DNA of 56,961 bases from Poseidonibacter ostreae (lineage in GTDB: Bacteria; Campylobacterota; Campylobacteria; Campylobacterales; Arcobacteraceae). Positions 44,667-55,109 of this stretch are shown one piece after another. Positions within the stretch are counted from its first letter, which is position 1. Each line of letters begins with the position of its first letter. The notes beneath the pieces were generated by a model, which was not told the DNA's origin, made no database searches, and saw only the letters and a list, made by a program, of their open reading frames with translations. The stretch is taken from NCBI RefSeq assembly GCF_009208075.1, contig NZ_WFKJ01000014.1, positions 1 through 56,961 on the forward strand, in the 5' to 3' direction. A program made the position numbers and the translations under genes.

Positions 44667-45464
44667 ATGAGTAATAAAAACTTTTTAGAATTAGAAAATA
44701 TACATAAAAGCTTCCCTCTTGGTGGGGGAAAAGAATACGTTGCAGTTGTTGATGTAAATGTGAAAATTGCAAAAAATGAAATTATTTCAATTATTGGACA
44801 TAGTGGATGTGGTAAGTCAACTTTATTAAATATGATTGCTGGACTTGATGCACAAACAAAAGGTAATATTATTTTAAATAATAAAGAGATAAAAGGACCA
44901 GGACCAGAAAGGGCTGTTGTTTTCCAAAATCATTCACTATTACCTTGGTTAAGTGTATATGAAAATATTGAAATGGCAGTTAAAAAAGTAATGCCTGAAT
45001 TATCTTCTTCAGAACTAAGAGCTAGAGTTGAAAAATTTGTTTCTATGGTAAATTTAGATCATGCAAAAGATAAATATCCTGGAGAAATTTCAGGTGGTAT
45101 GAAGCAAAGAGTTGGAATTGCAAGAGCTTTATCTATTAAACCAGATGTATTACTTATGGATGAACCTTTTGGGGCTCTTGATTCTTTAACTAGAGCAAAT
45201 CTTCAAGAACATTTAATGAGAATACAACAAAGTGTTGAAAATACTGTAATTATTATTACTCATGATATTGATGAAGCTGTTTTATTAAGTGATAAAGTTA
45301 TTATGATGACAAATGGTCCAGAAGCTACAATTGGAGAAATTTTAGAAGTAAAATTAGATAGACCAAGAAATAGAGTTGAATTACAAAGTGACCCTGAATA
45401 TATTAGATGTAGAGAAGCAATTTTAAGTTTTCTTTATGAAAAATTTGCAAAAGATGATGAATAA
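44667..45464 (+). CDS. nrtD: Nitrate ABC transporter ATPase
   Basis: A 265-residue NitT/TauT-family ATPase: Walker A GHSGCGKST, Q-loop VFQNHSLLPWLSV, signature ISGGMKQRVGIARAL, Walker B LLMDEPFGALDSLTR and the switch histidine in IITHDIDEA. There is no C-terminal NrtA-like regulatory domain, so it is the NrtD kind, not NrtC. It drives nitrate import with NrtB. It ends in a bidirectional hairpin shared with the converging ankyrin gene. Confidence 0.9.
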   Translation: MSNKNFLELENIHKSFPLGGGKEYVAVVDVNVKIAKNEIISIIGHSGCGKSTLLNMIAGLDAQTKGNIILNNKEIKGPGPERAVVFQNHSLLPWLSVYENIEMAVKKVMPELSSSELRARVEKFVSMVNLDHAKDKYPGEISGGMKQRVGIARALSIKPDVLLMDEPFGALDSLTRANLQEHLMRIQQSVENTVIIITHDIDEAVLLSDKVIMMTNGPEATIGEILEVKLDRPRNRVELQSDPEYIRCREAILSFLYEKFAKDDE

Positions 45465-45483
45465 CAGTTTTACTGTTATTCAT
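45457..45483. terminator. Bidirectional terminator after nrtD
   Basis: ATGAATAACAG (45457-45467) pairs perfectly with CTGTTATTCAT (45473-45483) around TTTTA, spanning the nrtD stop codon and abutting the end of the ankyrin gene. Confidence 0.65.
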
Positions 45484-47412
45484 TTAAGCTTTAATATCAA
45501 ACTCTTCAATCATTGTATTTGCCAGGAGTCTTAAACTTTTTCTATCAAGTTCACTCTTAACTCCCTCTTCAATATTAAGTATATTTTTATGAAATTTCTC
45601 AAAGAACTCCAATATTTTAGGATCTTTTTTATGTGGATTATTTACTAATGCTCCTGCATCAAGCATTTGTATTATTAAATCTTTTTTACCCATAAAAGCA
45701 GCATAGTTAATAGGTTTTAATCCAAATTTATCTGGGATATTAATAATATTAGGGTTATATGAATGAATTAATTTAAAATATCTTGTTGTATCTTTCCAAA
45801 TACAATTATGGATTATACTTCTACCCTTATTATCAACTGCTAGTGTATCTGATTTTGCTTCAAGTAGTAATCTTACTGTATATTCACATTTTTCAGCAAC
45901 TGATTTATGTAGGGGTGTTAGTCCCTCATGATTTTTTGCATTTACATCAACACCAATATTGATTAAGTTTTGCATCATTTCTAAGTATTGTTTTTTTTCT
46001 TTTTTACTTGAGTGCGTATTATTATAATCCATAAGTTCAAATATAATATTATGATCTTCTTTATCTCTTAAATTAATATCAATATTAGAGTCTCTAAATA
46101 TTTTAAAAAGGTTCATATTAAAATATAAAATTGAATCAAAAAATAAGGGCTTGCCTTTTGAATTAAGATGTTTAAAGTTAACACTTGAATGTTCAATAAT
46201 TTTACTTAAAACTGTTAAGTATTCACCATTAATATCGAGTTTATTTTCAATATCTGGATCTAAATCTTTGTGATTTTGATAAAATAAGATTATATCACTA
46301 AGTATCTCTATACAGTTTTGACCTTTTTTATTTATAATATTTGGATTAGCATTATGGTCTAAAAACTTAATTATAGTTTTAATATTTGCAATTCCCATCA
46401 ATATAAGGATAGATAAAACAGTTTCACCTTTAATATTTTGATGGTTAATTGAGATGTTTTTATTTGTTAGAAAAATATCTATTAGTTTAATATCTGCACT
46501 TCTAGTTGCTGCATAAAATGCTGTTTCATTTTTATCATCAAGTGCTTCAATATCTACGCCTTTTGCAATTAATTCTTTAACCATTAATAAATGATTTTCT
46601 CTCTCTTCTTGGTTATCTTTTGGAGTGTTTAGGAAATGATTAATTGATTCAATTAATATTGTTGTATTATCAGAACTTCTTGTATTAATATCACAACCTA
46701 ATTCAACAGCTTTTTCTAAAATCTCTACATTTTTATATCCTTTAGAGATTGTATAAAATAAAAAATTTTTTCCACTTTTATCTTGAATTGTAGGATCTGC
46801 GCCTAATTGCATTAAATCAATAGCAAGATTATTATTTCGTAAAACCACTTCTTGTTGTAAAGCAGTATTTCCCTCATGATTTATATGATTTATATCAACT
46901 TCTTCTAATTGTGCAACTAAAGAAATAATCTCTTTTTTACCATTTGAAATAGCATCAAAGATTAAATTATTACCATATTTATCTTCATTTGAAAGATTAT
47001 TAGATTGTGAAATTAAGTAGTTAACTAATCGATTATTACTAGATATTATAGTTTCTTGTAATAAAGATCTATGATGAACATTTATATGGTTTACATTAGC
47101 TCCTCTTTCAACTAATAGTGTTACAAGAGCTAAATTGTTAGAGTGTGATGCATAAAATAATGCTGTTTCATTTTCTAAGTTTTGTATTTCAGTATTTACA
47201 TTTTTATTTAATAGCCATTTAACAGATTCTAAGAAACCAGCTTTTGAACATATGTGAAGAAATGTTTCCTTATTATCATTTTGCCATTCTAAATCTATAT
47301 TAGAGTTTTGATAAACTGTATCAATCTTTTTTGGATCAAATACAGGATTTAATAGTTCTGTTAATAAGTCAACTTCAGTATAATTCTTTTTGTTCATAAA
47401 ACCTTTTAACAT
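45484..47412 (-). CDS. Ankyrin-repeat protein
   Basis: A 642-residue soluble protein built of about 14 ankyrin repeats, most with recognisable cores such as NETALFYASHSNNLALVTLLVERGANVN, EGLTPLHKSVAEKCEYTVRLLLEAKSD and FGLKPINYAAFMGKKDLIIQMLDAGALVN. Repeats are interrupted by 10-30 residue insertions. No signal peptide, membrane segment or catalytic domain is seen. Ankyrin arrays bind proteins; the partner is unknown. It sits between nrtABD and amtB-glnK1 on the opposite strand, so its placement does not show a shared operon. Short flanking stretches at both ends look unstructured. Confidence 0.85.
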   Translation of the reverse strand: MLKGFMNKKNYTEVDLLTELLNPVFDPKKIDTVYQNSNIDLEWQNDNKETFLHICSKAGFLESVKWLLNKNVNTEIQNLENETALFYASHSNNLALVTLLVERGANVNHINVHHRSLLQETIISSNNRLVNYLISQSNNLSNEDKYGNNLIFDAISNGKKEIISLVAQLEEVDINHINHEGNTALQQEVVLRNNNLAIDLMQLGADPTIQDKSGKNFLFYTISKGYKNVEILEKAVELGCDINTRSSDNTTILIESINHFLNTPKDNQEERENHLLMVKELIAKGVDIEALDDKNETAFYAATRSADIKLIDIFLTNKNISINHQNIKGETVLSILILMGIANIKTIIKFLDHNANPNIINKKGQNCIEILSDIILFYQNHKDLDPDIENKLDINGEYLTVLSKIIEHSSVNFKHLNSKGKPLFFDSILYFNMNLFKIFRDSNIDINLRDKEDHNIIFELMDYNNTHSSKKEKKQYLEMMQNLINIGVDVNAKNHEGLTPLHKSVAEKCEYTVRLLLEAKSDTLAVDNKGRSIIHNCIWKDTTRYFKLIHSYNPNIINIPDKFGLKPINYAAFMGKKDLIIQMLDAGALVNNPHKKDPKILEFFEKFHKNILNIEEGVKSELDRKSLRLLANTMIEEFDIKA

Positions 47413-47521
47413 ATATCACTCTTCATCTGAAATTTTATTTATTTTATTATCACTTAGCTAAAAGATAGCTATATTGATGATTTTATAGTTATAAAAAAGT
47501 AGTCTATTAAATTTTATTATT

Positions 47522-47578
47522 TTTGTATATAAAATATACAGAAAGTATGTTTACTTATCACATGTAATGTTTTATAAT
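47522..47578 (+). promoter_or_regulatory. amtB1-glnK1 promoter with nitrogen-control palindrome
   Basis: TTTGTATA-TAAAA-TATACAGA (47522-47542) matches the consensus at 13 of 16 arm positions. Its centre (47532) is 41 bases upstream of a perfect -10 TATAAT (47573-47578). A -35-like TTTACT (47550-47555) has a 17-base spacer. Confidence 0.65.
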
Positions 47579-47607
47579 ACTCGTATAAAAATTGACAAAG
47601 GGGTCTT

Positions 47608-48822
47608 ATGGAAAATTTTGCTGATGTAAAATACATCTTAGATGGTTTCCTGTTCGTGTTTGCAGGAATTTTAGTAATGTGGATGGCTGCAGGATTTGCA
47701 ATGCTAGAAGCTGGGTTAACGAGAACAAAAAATAATGCGACAGTATTAACAAAAAATATTGCGTTATTTGCAATATCTTGTATTATGTTCTATTTTGTTG
47801 GATATAACTTTATGTATGGTGACGGTAGTGCGTTTATTGGTAGTGGTGCTATGTTAAGTGGTAAAACAAATGAAGCGATGGGTTATCCTGTTATGGCTGA
47901 CTTCTTCTTCCAAGTAGTATTTGTTGCAACTGCAGCATCTGTAATTTCTGGAACAATTGCTGAAAGAATGAAATTATGGCCATTCTTAATATTTGTTACT
48001 GTTTTATCTGGTGTTATTTATCCAATTCAAGGTCACTGGACATGGGGTGGAACTGAGCTTGGTGGAGTAATCGCTGGTTTCTCTGATTTTGCTGGTTCAA
48101 CAATTGTTCACTCTGTTGGTGGATGGGCTGCTTTAGCTGGTGTTCTTATTTTAGGAGCTAGAAAAGGTAAGTATGGTAAAAATGGACAAGTTAGACCAAT
48201 TCCAGGTTCTAATCTTACATTAGCAACTTTAGGTACATTCATTTTATGGATGGGTTGGTTTGGATTTAATGGTGGTTCTCAATTAGCATTAGGATCTAAA
48301 GCTGATATTGATGGAATTGCTATGGTAATTGCAGATACAAATATGGCTGCTTGTGCTGGTGCACTTATGGCTGCATTATTAACGCAACTTTTATACAAAA
48401 AAGTTGATTTAACAATGGTATTAAATGGTGCTTTAGCTGGTTTAGTATCTGTAACTGCTGGTCCTGATTTAGGTATGGTTGTTTCATTTGTTGAAGGTAT
48501 TGTTGGTGGTGCTTTAGTTGTATTTGCTGTTCCTTTATGGGATAAGTTAAGAATTGATGATCCAGTTGGTGCATTATCTGTTCACTTAGTTGCAGGTATC
48601 TGGGGAACATTAGCTGTAGGTATTTTCAATCCTGAAGTTGCTATTATGGCACAAGTTAAAGGTATTGTTGTAATTGGTGCATTTGTATTTATTTCATCAT
48701 TCATTGTATGGAAAATCTTAGATATGGTAATTGGATTAAGAGTTGATGAAGAAACAGAGATTGATGGTCTTGATATTCATGAAACTGGACTTGAAGCTTA
48801 TCCAGAATTTAAAAGAGCATAG
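47608..48822 (+). CDS. amtB: Ammonium transporter (first copy)
   Basis: A 404-residue, 11-segment Amt channel protein. It has the family N-terminal GFAMLEAGLTRTKN, the pore-region DFAGSTIVHSVGGWAALAGVLILGARKGKYG with the first pore histidine, MGWFGFNGGS, and DDPVGALSVHLVAGIWGTLAVG with the second. It moves ammonium into the cell when nitrogen is scarce and is blocked by unmodified GlnK. It is followed 10 bases later by glnK, the classic pair. The start follows AAAGGGG. Confidence 0.94.
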   Translation: MENFADVKYILDGFLFVFAGILVMWMAAGFAMLEAGLTRTKNNATVLTKNIALFAISCIMFYFVGYNFMYGDGSAFIGSGAMLSGKTNEAMGYPVMADFFFQVVFVATAASVISGTIAERMKLWPFLIFVTVLSGVIYPIQGHWTWGGTELGGVIAGFSDFAGSTIVHSVGGWAALAGVLILGARKGKYGKNGQVRPIPGSNLTLATLGTFILWMGWFGFNGGSQLALGSKADIDGIAMVIADTNMAACAGALMAALLTQLLYKKVDLTMVLNGALAGLVSVTAGPDLGMVVSFVEGIVGGALVVFAVPLWDKLRIDDPVGALSVHLVAGIWGTLAVGIFNPEVAIMAQVKGIVVIGAFVFISSFIVWKILDMVIGLRVDEETEIDGLDIHETGLEAYPEFKRA

Positions 48823-48829
48823 GAAGTAA

Positions 48830-49171
<342 letters not shown>

Positions 49172-49182
49172 TTTTTATTTAT

Positions 49183-49213
49183 AATTTGAGAAAATATACT
49201 TTTTTCTCAAATT
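49183..49213 (+). terminator. Hairpin after glnK1
   Basis: AATTTGAGAAAA (49183-49194) and TTTTCTCAAATT (49202-49213) pair perfectly over 12 bp. No clear T-run follows, since the next palindrome starts at once, so it may be a 3' stability hairpin as much as a terminator. Confidence 0.5.
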
Positions 49214-49266
49214 GTATACTTTTTATACAATCAACTTAAAACAAATATTTTTTATACCTATATAAT
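49211..49266 (+). promoter_or_regulatory. amtB2 promoter with perfect nitrogen-control palindrome
   Basis: ATTGTATA-CTTTT-TATACAAT (49211-49231) is a perfect 21-bp dyad and defines the consensus. Its centre (49221) is 40 bases upstream of a perfect -10 TATAAT (49261-49266). No good -35 is seen at 17 bases, which fits activator dependence. Confidence 0.7.
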
Positions 49267-49294
49267 ATAAATAAAACAATCACAAGGATTATTT

Positions 49295-50482
49295 ATGAAT
49301 ATAGAATCTGTCTCTTATATAATTGATACGTTATATGCAATTTTTGCTATGACATTAATTATCTTCATGGTTCCAGGTTTCGCAATGCTAGAAGCTGGTA
49401 TTGTTAGAACTAAAAACGTTACAGCTGTATTAACAATTAATACATTAATTTATGCAATTGCATCATTATCTTTCTTACTTATTGGTTATTCAATCGCATT
49501 TGGTGATTTTGGAAGTGACAGTATGAGTAAATGGGCTGCATTTATGTTCCAAATGGCATTTGTTGGGAAAGTTGTAAATATCATGTCAGGTGGTGTTAGT
49601 GAAAGAGCTAAAATTGTTCCTTTAGCAATATTTACTGTTATTATGGCCTCACTTCTTTATCCATTAATTGTAAATATAACATGGGGAATGAATTTTTTAG
49701 ATGGAACATTTCTTTCTTTATCAATGTATGATTTAGCAGGTTCTACAGTAATACATTCAACTGGTGGTTGGGCTTTACTTGCTGCAATTATAATTATAGG
49801 TGCAAGAAAAGGTAGATATACAGATACAGGTGGAATTAGAGTAATTCCAGCTTCAAATATTCCTTTATTAACTTTAGGTGCTTTTCTTTTATGGATTGGT
49901 TGGTTTGGATTTAATGGTGGTTCTGTAGGATCAATTGCAAGTAAAGAAAATGCTGATGCAGTTGCACTTACGATTATGAATACAAATACAGCTGGACTTG
50001 CTGGAGCTATTATGGTTGCAATCTTTATGCAGTTTAGATATAAAAAACTTGATTTAACTATGATTTTAAATGGTGCTTTAGGTGGATTAGTTGCAGTTAC
50101 AGCAGGACCAGATTTATATGATATTTATACTCCAATTTTAATAGGAGCTATTGGTGGAATCATAGTTGTTTTTGGAGTATCTTTCTTTGATAAATTAAGA
50201 ATTGATGATCCAGTTGGTGCTTTATCAGTGCATTTATTAAATGGTATTTGGGGAACAATAGCTGTTGGAATATTTGCATCAAATGGAAGTGATATTACTT
50301 TATTAGGACAATTAAAAGGTATTTTAGTTGTTGGAGTATTTGCTTTTGTTTCATCATATATTGTTTTATTTATTATAAATAAAATCATGCCTTTACGTGC
50401 TGATAATGACGAAGAGATGCAAGGTTTAGATGTAGAAGAATGTGGTATTGAAGCTTACCCAGAATTTAAAAGAGCTTTCTAA
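49295..50482 (+). CDS. amtB: Ammonium transporter (second copy)
   Basis: A 395-residue Amt protein paralogous to the copy at 47608: GFAMLEAGIVRTKN, DLAGSTVIHSTGGWALLAAIIIIGARKGRY, LWIGWFGFNGGS and DDPVGALSVHLLNGIWGTIAVG. Pore histidines and the C-terminal GIEAYPEFKRAF are kept. The divergence from copy one, concentrated in the membrane segments after residue 50, argues for an old duplication with possible differences in affinity or partner. It has its own promoter with the best nitrogen palindrome and is followed 57 bases later by a second glnK. Confidence 0.93.
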   Translation: MNIESVSYIIDTLYAIFAMTLIIFMVPGFAMLEAGIVRTKNVTAVLTINTLIYAIASLSFLLIGYSIAFGDFGSDSMSKWAAFMFQMAFVGKVVNIMSGGVSERAKIVPLAIFTVIMASLLYPLIVNITWGMNFLDGTFLSLSMYDLAGSTVIHSTGGWALLAAIIIIGARKGRYTDTGGIRVIPASNIPLLTLGAFLLWIGWFGFNGGSVGSIASKENADAVALTIMNTNTAGLAGAIMVAIFMQFRYKKLDLTMILNGALGGLVAVTAGPDLYDIYTPILIGAIGGIIVVFGVSFFDKLRIDDPVGALSVHLLNGIWGTIAVGIFASNGSDITLLGQLKGILVVGVFAFVSSYIVLFIINKIMPLRADNDEEMQGLDVEECGIEAYPEFKRAF

Positions 50483-50539
50483 TAAGTTATAAATTTATAT
50501 AAAATTTGATAGAATAAACAGAATTAAAAAGGATATAGT

Positions 50540-50878
50540 TTGAAAAAAATCGAAGCAGTAATAAAACCATTTAAATTAGAAGATGTAAAAGATGCATTAA
50601 CAGAAGCTGGAATAACAGGTATGACAGTATCTGATGTTAAAGGTTATGGAAGACAACAAGGTCACTCTGAATTATATAGAGGTGCTGAATATGTTGTTGA
50701 TTTTCTTCCAAAAATTAAATTAGAATTAATTGTTGCAGAAGCAGATGTAGATAATACAATTAAGTTAATTACTGATTCTGCAAAAACAGGAAAAATCGGA
50801 GATGGGAAAATATTTGTATCTTCAATTGAAAAAATTGTTAGAATTAGAACAGGAGAAGAAGACGAGGAAGCTATTTAA
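50540..50878 (+). CDS. glnK: Nitrogen regulatory protein P-II (second copy)
   Basis: A 112-residue PII subunit with a TTG start (AAGGA 7 bases upstream). The T-loop with Tyr51 and the B-loop [12 protein letters not shown] are intact. It differs from copy one mainly after residue 60 ([19 protein letters not shown]), so mixed trimers are possible. Its stop codon shares one base with the pyrC start (TAATG), coupling a nitrogen sensor to a pyrimidine enzyme. Confidence 0.94.
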   Translation: MKKIEAVIKPFKLEDVKDALTEAGITGMTVSDVKGYGRQQGHSELYRGAEYVVDFLPKIKLELIVAEADVDNTIKLITDSAKTGKIGDGKIFVSSIEKIVRIRTGEEDEEAI

Positions 50879-51906
50879 TGAGTTCTTCTTCAACTTTTGA
50901 GATTAATGAACCTTTAGATATGCACCTTCACTTACGTGATGGTGATATGCTAAAGTTAGTTGGTCCCTTAACTTCTAACACTTTCTCTGGTGCTTTAATT
51001 ATGCCAAACTTAGTACCTCCAATTACTACAAAAGAAGCATTACTTTCTTATAAACAAAGAATTAAAGAAGCTTGTAAAGAAGATATCTTTGATGCACATG
51101 TAACTCTGTTTTTTCAAGCAGATTATTCATATGAATTTTTAGAAGATATAAAAGAGGATATTATTGGAATTAAGCTATATCCAGCTGGAATTACTACTAA
51201 TTCTGAAACAGGTGTTTCTTCAATGGATGTTGAAGTATTAAGACCAACTTTAGAATCAATGAGTAAATTAGGAATACCTTTATGTATTCATGGTGAAACT
51301 AATGGTTTTGTTATGGATAGAGAAAAAGAGTTTATGCCAATTTATGAATCAATAGCAAAAGCTTTTCCTGATTTAAAAATTATAATGGAACATATTACTA
51401 CAAAAGAAGCAGTTGAGTTACTTGAAAAGTATGAAAACTTACATGCAACTGTAACTTTACAGCATTTATTAATTACTCTTGATGATGTAGCAGGTGGAAT
51501 GCTTCAACCTCATTTATTTTGTAAGCCAATTGCAAAAAGACCTGAAGATAGATCTGCATTGTTAGAGGCTGCTTTAAAAGCTCATCCAAAATTAATGTTT
51601 GGAAGTGACTCTGCTCCTCATCCAAAACATAAAAAAGAGTCTTGTGGTTGTGCAGCTGGTGTATTTACATCTCCAATTGCTCTACAGGTATTAGTTGAAT
51701 TATTTGAGAAACATGACTGTTTGGATAATTTAAATGATTTTGTATCTTTAACAGCACAAAGAGTATATGGATTAACACCGAAGAAAAAAACTATTACATT
51801 TGAAAAGAAAGACTTTGTAGTTCCTTCTTTATATACATACGCAAACGAAAATGTAGTTCCAATGTATGCAAATGAAACTATAGCATGGAGTATTAAAAAG
51901 AATTAA
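50878..51906 (+). CDS. pyrC: Dihydroorotase
   Basis: A 342-residue type II (E. coli PyrC-like) dihydroorotase, which cyclises carbamoyl-aspartate in pyrimidine synthesis. The metal site is MHLHLRDG (His16, His18). The lysine that becomes carboxylated is in [15 protein letters not shown]-like LCIHGE and EHITT supply further ligands, and FGSDSAPH gives the catalytic aspartate. It is translationally coupled to glnK2 and overlaps the end of fliM by 4 bases on the opposite strand. Its expression from the nitrogen-controlled amtB2 promoter is inferred. Confidence 0.94.
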   Translation: MSSSSTFEINEPLDMHLHLRDGDMLKLVGPLTSNTFSGALIMPNLVPPITTKEALLSYKQRIKEACKEDIFDAHVTLFFQADYSYEFLEDIKEDIIGIKLYPAGITTNSETGVSSMDVEVLRPTLESMSKLGIPLCIHGETNGFVMDREKEFMPIYESIAKAFPDLKIIMEHITTKEAVELLEKYENLHATVTLQHLLITLDDVAGGMLQPHLFCKPIAKRPEDRSALLEAALKAHPKLMFGSDSAPHPKHKKESCGCAAGVFTSPIALQVLVELFEKHDCLDNLNDFVSLTAQRVYGLTPKKKTITFEKKDFVVPSLYTYANENVVPMYANETIAWSIKKN

Positions 51907-53009
51907 TTTTTCTTTTTAACCTCTCTGTCACTTAGAAGTCTTTTAATATTAGTAGACTTCTCTTTTGCTTTTACTATTCTTTCTTCTCTCATAACTCTTA
52001 ATATATCTAATGTTTCAAGTTTTTCTTTATCAAGATTAGATTGTATTTGAATAGCTTTTCTATTATTTGAAATTCCAGATAAACTTAAAAACTTCTCTTT
52101 TTTATTAATATATATTTTATTTGATGAGGATGTCGCATTTTTATTAAACACAATTACATCATCAACTTTTAAATTTAAAATATCTTCTGCACTTAATTCA
52201 GTTTCAGCCATAATTGACTCAACTTTCATTTTTGCACCTGATATTAATGTTTTAATATCTTTTTTTCTACTTGATTTTCTATTCTTTCCCTCAGAAAAAA
52301 CTTTTTCAACAATTTTGTTTAAAAGAGGTTCAATATAAGAAATGGGGTAACAAATAGATAAAAAGCCAGACTCTTCATCAATTGTAATTTCAAGAACAAC
52401 TAAAAGTACAATTTCATGATCAGAAATAATTTGAATTGCATTTGCATTTGTATCTCTTGATTCTGTTTTAAAGTTTAATGTTGAAATATCTTCCCAAGTT
52501 TTATAAAGATTTTTTATAAACATTGTATAGAAGTGTTCAAAAATTTCTACTTCAATTTCAGTTAACTCTCTATCTAAATTATCATTTGTATTAACAGCAC
52601 CAGAACCTAATAGTTCTGCAATAATTTTATGTGAAATACCAGGGTTACACTCAATTACAATTCTTCCTTCCATAGGTTTAATAGAAAGTGTATTTAATGA
52701 TGTTATTTGAGGAATTGAAAGAATAAACTCTCCATATGTCATTTGTTCAATTGAGTAAAGTTTAACATCAACAATTTTTCTAAGCATTGCTGAAAGATCA
52801 GTAATAAAGTCTCTAAGCATTTTATCATGAATAGCAGAAAAAGCTTTAAATTGTTCATTTGAAATACGGTTTGGTTTTTTAAAATCATAAATTGAGTAAT
52901 TTTTTTCTTTTGAAACAACTTTTTCAATAGGAGAGTTATCAATATCCTCTCCTTGCTCGGCAATATCTAAAAGTGCATCAATCTCATCTTGACTTAAAAA
53001 TTCTGCCAT
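51903..53009 (-). CDS. fliM: Flagellar motor switch protein FliM
   Basis: A 368-residue C-ring protein. The N-terminal [10 protein letters not shown] (residues 4-13) is the CheY-P binding motif. The middle domain (~45-230) carries the FliG-binding region with [15 protein letters not shown] and GSGAVN. The C-terminal FliN-homology domain reads [29 protein letters not shown]. It sets rotation direction and torque transfer. It begins one base after the flgI stop, so the two form an operon, and its 3' end overlaps pyrC by 4 bases. Confidence 0.95.
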   Translation of the reverse strand: MAEFLSQDEIDALLDIAEQGEDIDNSPIEKVVSKEKNYSIYDFKKPNRISNEQFKAFSAIHDKMLRDFITDLSAMLRKIVDVKLYSIEQMTYGEFILSIPQITSLNTLSIKPMEGRIVIECNPGISHKIIAELLGSGAVNTNDNLDRELTEIEVEIFEHFYTMFIKNLYKTWEDISTLNFKTESRDTNANAIQIISDHEIVLLVVLEITIDEESGFLSICYPISYIEPLLNKIVEKVFSEGKNRKSSRKKDIKTLISGAKMKVESIMAETELSAEDILNLKVDDVIVFNKNATSSSNKIYINKKEKFLSLSGISNNRKAIQIQSNLDKEKLETLDILRVMREERIVKAKEKSTNIKRLLSDREVKKKN

Positions 53010-53010
53010 A

Positions 53011-54060
53011 TTATCCTCTTATCTCAAATTCAACATCTATAGCACCCATCTCTTTTATCATTTTAAGAGTATCAATTATTTCTGTCATTGGCAATTTCAT
53101 AACTTTCATTGCTCTTACTAAATCTGATACAGTAGGGGCTTCTTTTGTATTAATCATGGCATTATTAATATCTACTGCTGGTTTATCTGCAATTTTGACA
53201 TCATCTCCAACATCAACACCTTTATTATATTTAGGGTCATTCCATTGAGGTTCATTTAAAGTTGATTTTTTAATTCTTATTGTAAAAGAATCTCTAGCAA
53301 TCGTAACAGGAGATATTACTATATCAGCACCTGCTATTACTGATTCTCTGTTCATATCTATAATAATTTTCTTTTTAAAATCAGAATTTAAAGGAATATT
53401 TTGAATCATAGAGATAAATTTAATAATTGAGATTTCATTAGGTTTACTTACTCGAATTGTTCTCGTATCAATGGCATAGGCTAATCTTCTTCCAAATTTT
53501 TTATTAATTTTAGTTTCTATTAAATCTGCATTTTTTGCAGAACTTTTATATAAACTAAGTGTTACATGATCTTCTTTTTGTAAGTTATAATCAATTTCAT
53601 TTTCAACTGTAGCACCTTGATAAATAAAACCTGTAGTTTTATTATTGGCATTTGCAACAATAGTTCCTTGTGCAAGAGCATAAACTTTACCATCAACACC
53701 TTTTAATTGAGTAATTAAAAGCTCACCATGATCAATTGATTTTGAGTCCCCAATTGTAGATACTTTTATTTTTATTTTATCACCCTGTCTTGAAAAAGCA
53801 GGAAGCTTTCCTGTTACCATAACTGCTGCAATATTTTTAGAATCAATTGACGCAGCAGGAATTTTTATATACGAGTTTCTAAGTAAGTTTTGTAAAGATT
53901 GCATTGTGAATTTTGATTTATCACCTGTTCCTGCAAGTCCAACAACTAAACCATAACCAATTAGTTGGTTATCTCTAATTCCGATGATATTTGAGATATC
54001 TTTTACAGTTTGAGAGTACAAAGAAGAAAAGAAAAATAATATTAATAAAAAATACTTCAA
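53011..54060 (-). CDS. flgI: Flagellar P-ring protein FlgI
   Basis: A 349-residue periplasmic P-ring subunit with a clear Sec signal (residues 1-16, FSSLYSQTVKD). Typical family stretches are IGIRDNQLIGYGLVVGLAGTGDKSKFTMQSLQNLL, NIAAVMVTGKLPAFSRQGDKI and, near the end, APTVSDLVRAMKVMKLPMTEIIDTLKMIKEMGAID. It forms the ring around the rod in the peptidoglycan layer. It is the first gene before fliM and divergent from the acidic protein gene. Confidence 0.95.
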   Translation of the reverse strand: MKYFLLILFFFSSLYSQTVKDISNIIGIRDNQLIGYGLVVGLAGTGDKSKFTMQSLQNLLRNSYIKIPAASIDSKNIAAVMVTGKLPAFSRQGDKIKIKVSTIGDSKSIDHGELLITQLKGVDGKVYALAQGTIVANANNKTTGFIYQGATVENEIDYNLQKEDHVTLSLYKSSAKNADLIETKINKKFGRRLAYAIDTRTIRVSKPNEISIIKFISMIQNIPLNSDFKKKIIIDMNRESVIAGADIVISPVTIARDSFTIRIKKSTLNEPQWNDPKYNKGVDVGDDVKIADKPAVDINNAMINTKEAPTVSDLVRAMKVMKLPMTEIIDTLKMIKEMGAIDVEFEIRG

Positions 54061-54115
54061 TATGCTACCTTAGACTTAATTCTAATTATTTTATCGTAAA
54101 TTTAATAAAAAAAGG

Positions 54116-54121
54116 TATAAT
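54116..54121 (+). promoter_or_regulatory. -10 box of the acidic protein-fliQ-fliJ-like operon
   Basis: A perfect TATAAT 33 bases before the TTG start at 54154, inside the 93-base gap to divergent flgI. No sigma-54 (GG-N10-GC) or sigma-28 pattern is evident to me. Confidence 0.45.
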
Positions 54122-54153
54122 CATCACAATAAAATTTATTACAGGGCATTGAT

Positions 54154-55107
54154 TTGAATATTTATATTTATGGTAATAATAGTTTTAAAAAAGAAATTCA
54201 TGAAACTTTAGAACACGCGAATATAAAATTTAAACTAGATAGTGATAGTAAAATAGAAAATATTACTAGTCTTGACCTACTTAAATCTACTATTGAAGCC
54301 AATCCAAATGATATTTATTTAATCGATGATGAAAAAATCATTAAAAAAAATGCAATAACGCAAAAAATAAAATTTCTTATTCCTAAAGATGGTATTGAAG
54401 AAGAGTTTTTATTAGATAATGGAATAGCAGACGTTTCTCTAGATTCTTTGAAAGATATTCCTAAATATATTTTGAAAAGACATGAGCAACAAAAAGAGAT
54501 AGAACCGAATATACAAAACTCAATAATAAATATTGTTGATGAAGCTTATGAAAATGATGAGGATGATTTTGATATAGAACTAGATGATGAATTATCAGAG
54601 CTTCTTTCAAGTGCAAAAAAAGAAGATAAAATAGATGATGAATCAAGTCACGTTAATCTGGATGAACTTGAAAATTTATTAAATGAGGATGAACTTGAAC
54701 ATAAGGAAATATCAAAAGATAAATTTGCAGATATGATAAATTTTGATGAAGATGTTGGATTAAATAATGTTAAGTCCGATTATGATGATGAATTTATTAA
54801 AAAAGAGAATGTTGAAGAATTAGAAGAAGAGAATAAATCAGATATTAACGAAATAGAAAATATAATTTTACAAGAACCTATACAAGGAGATGATATGTCT
54901 AGTAATTTTTCAGAACTTGATTCCTTAGATGAACAAGATGTTTTAAGTGCTTTACAGAATATTGATAGTCCAGTAATTGAAGCTAGTAATAGTACAACTA
55001 ATGAAAAAGTTGAACTTGCAAGTTCAAATGTTCAAGATATTGCAGAATTAATATCAAAATTATTAAATAATAAAACTTTAGAAATCACAATAAAAATTAA
55101 AGACTAA
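54154..55107 (+). CDS. Acidic protein of unknown function in a flagellar operon
   Basis: A 317-residue soluble protein with a TTG start behind ACAGGG. Residues ~1-110 could be a degenerate receiver-like fold (DIYLIDDEK, FLLDNGIADVSL). Residues ~125-270 are strongly acidic and probably disordered, with repeated short hydrophobic patches: DDELSELLS (144-152), LDELENLLNE (169-178) and LDEQDVLSALQ (258-268). The last resembles the FliM CheY-binding motif [10 protein letters not shown]. The C-terminus (~290-317) is a small ordered segment. It lies 2 bases before fliQ. I do not recognise a named family. Confidence 0.55.
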   Translation: MNIYIYGNNSFKKEIHETLEHANIKFKLDSDSKIENITSLDLLKSTIEANPNDIYLIDDEKIIKKNAITQKIKFLIPKDGIEEEFLLDNGIADVSLDSLKDIPKYILKRHEQQKEIEPNIQNSIINIVDEAYENDEDDFDIELDDELSELLSSAKKEDKIDDESSHVNLDELENLLNEDELEHKEISKDKFADMINFDEDVGLNNVKSDYDDEFIKKENVEELEEENKSDINEIENIILQEPIQGDDMSSNFSELDSLDEQDVLSALQNIDSPVIEASNSTTNEKVELASSNVQDIAELISKLLNNKTLEITIKIKD

Positions 55108-55109
55108 AA

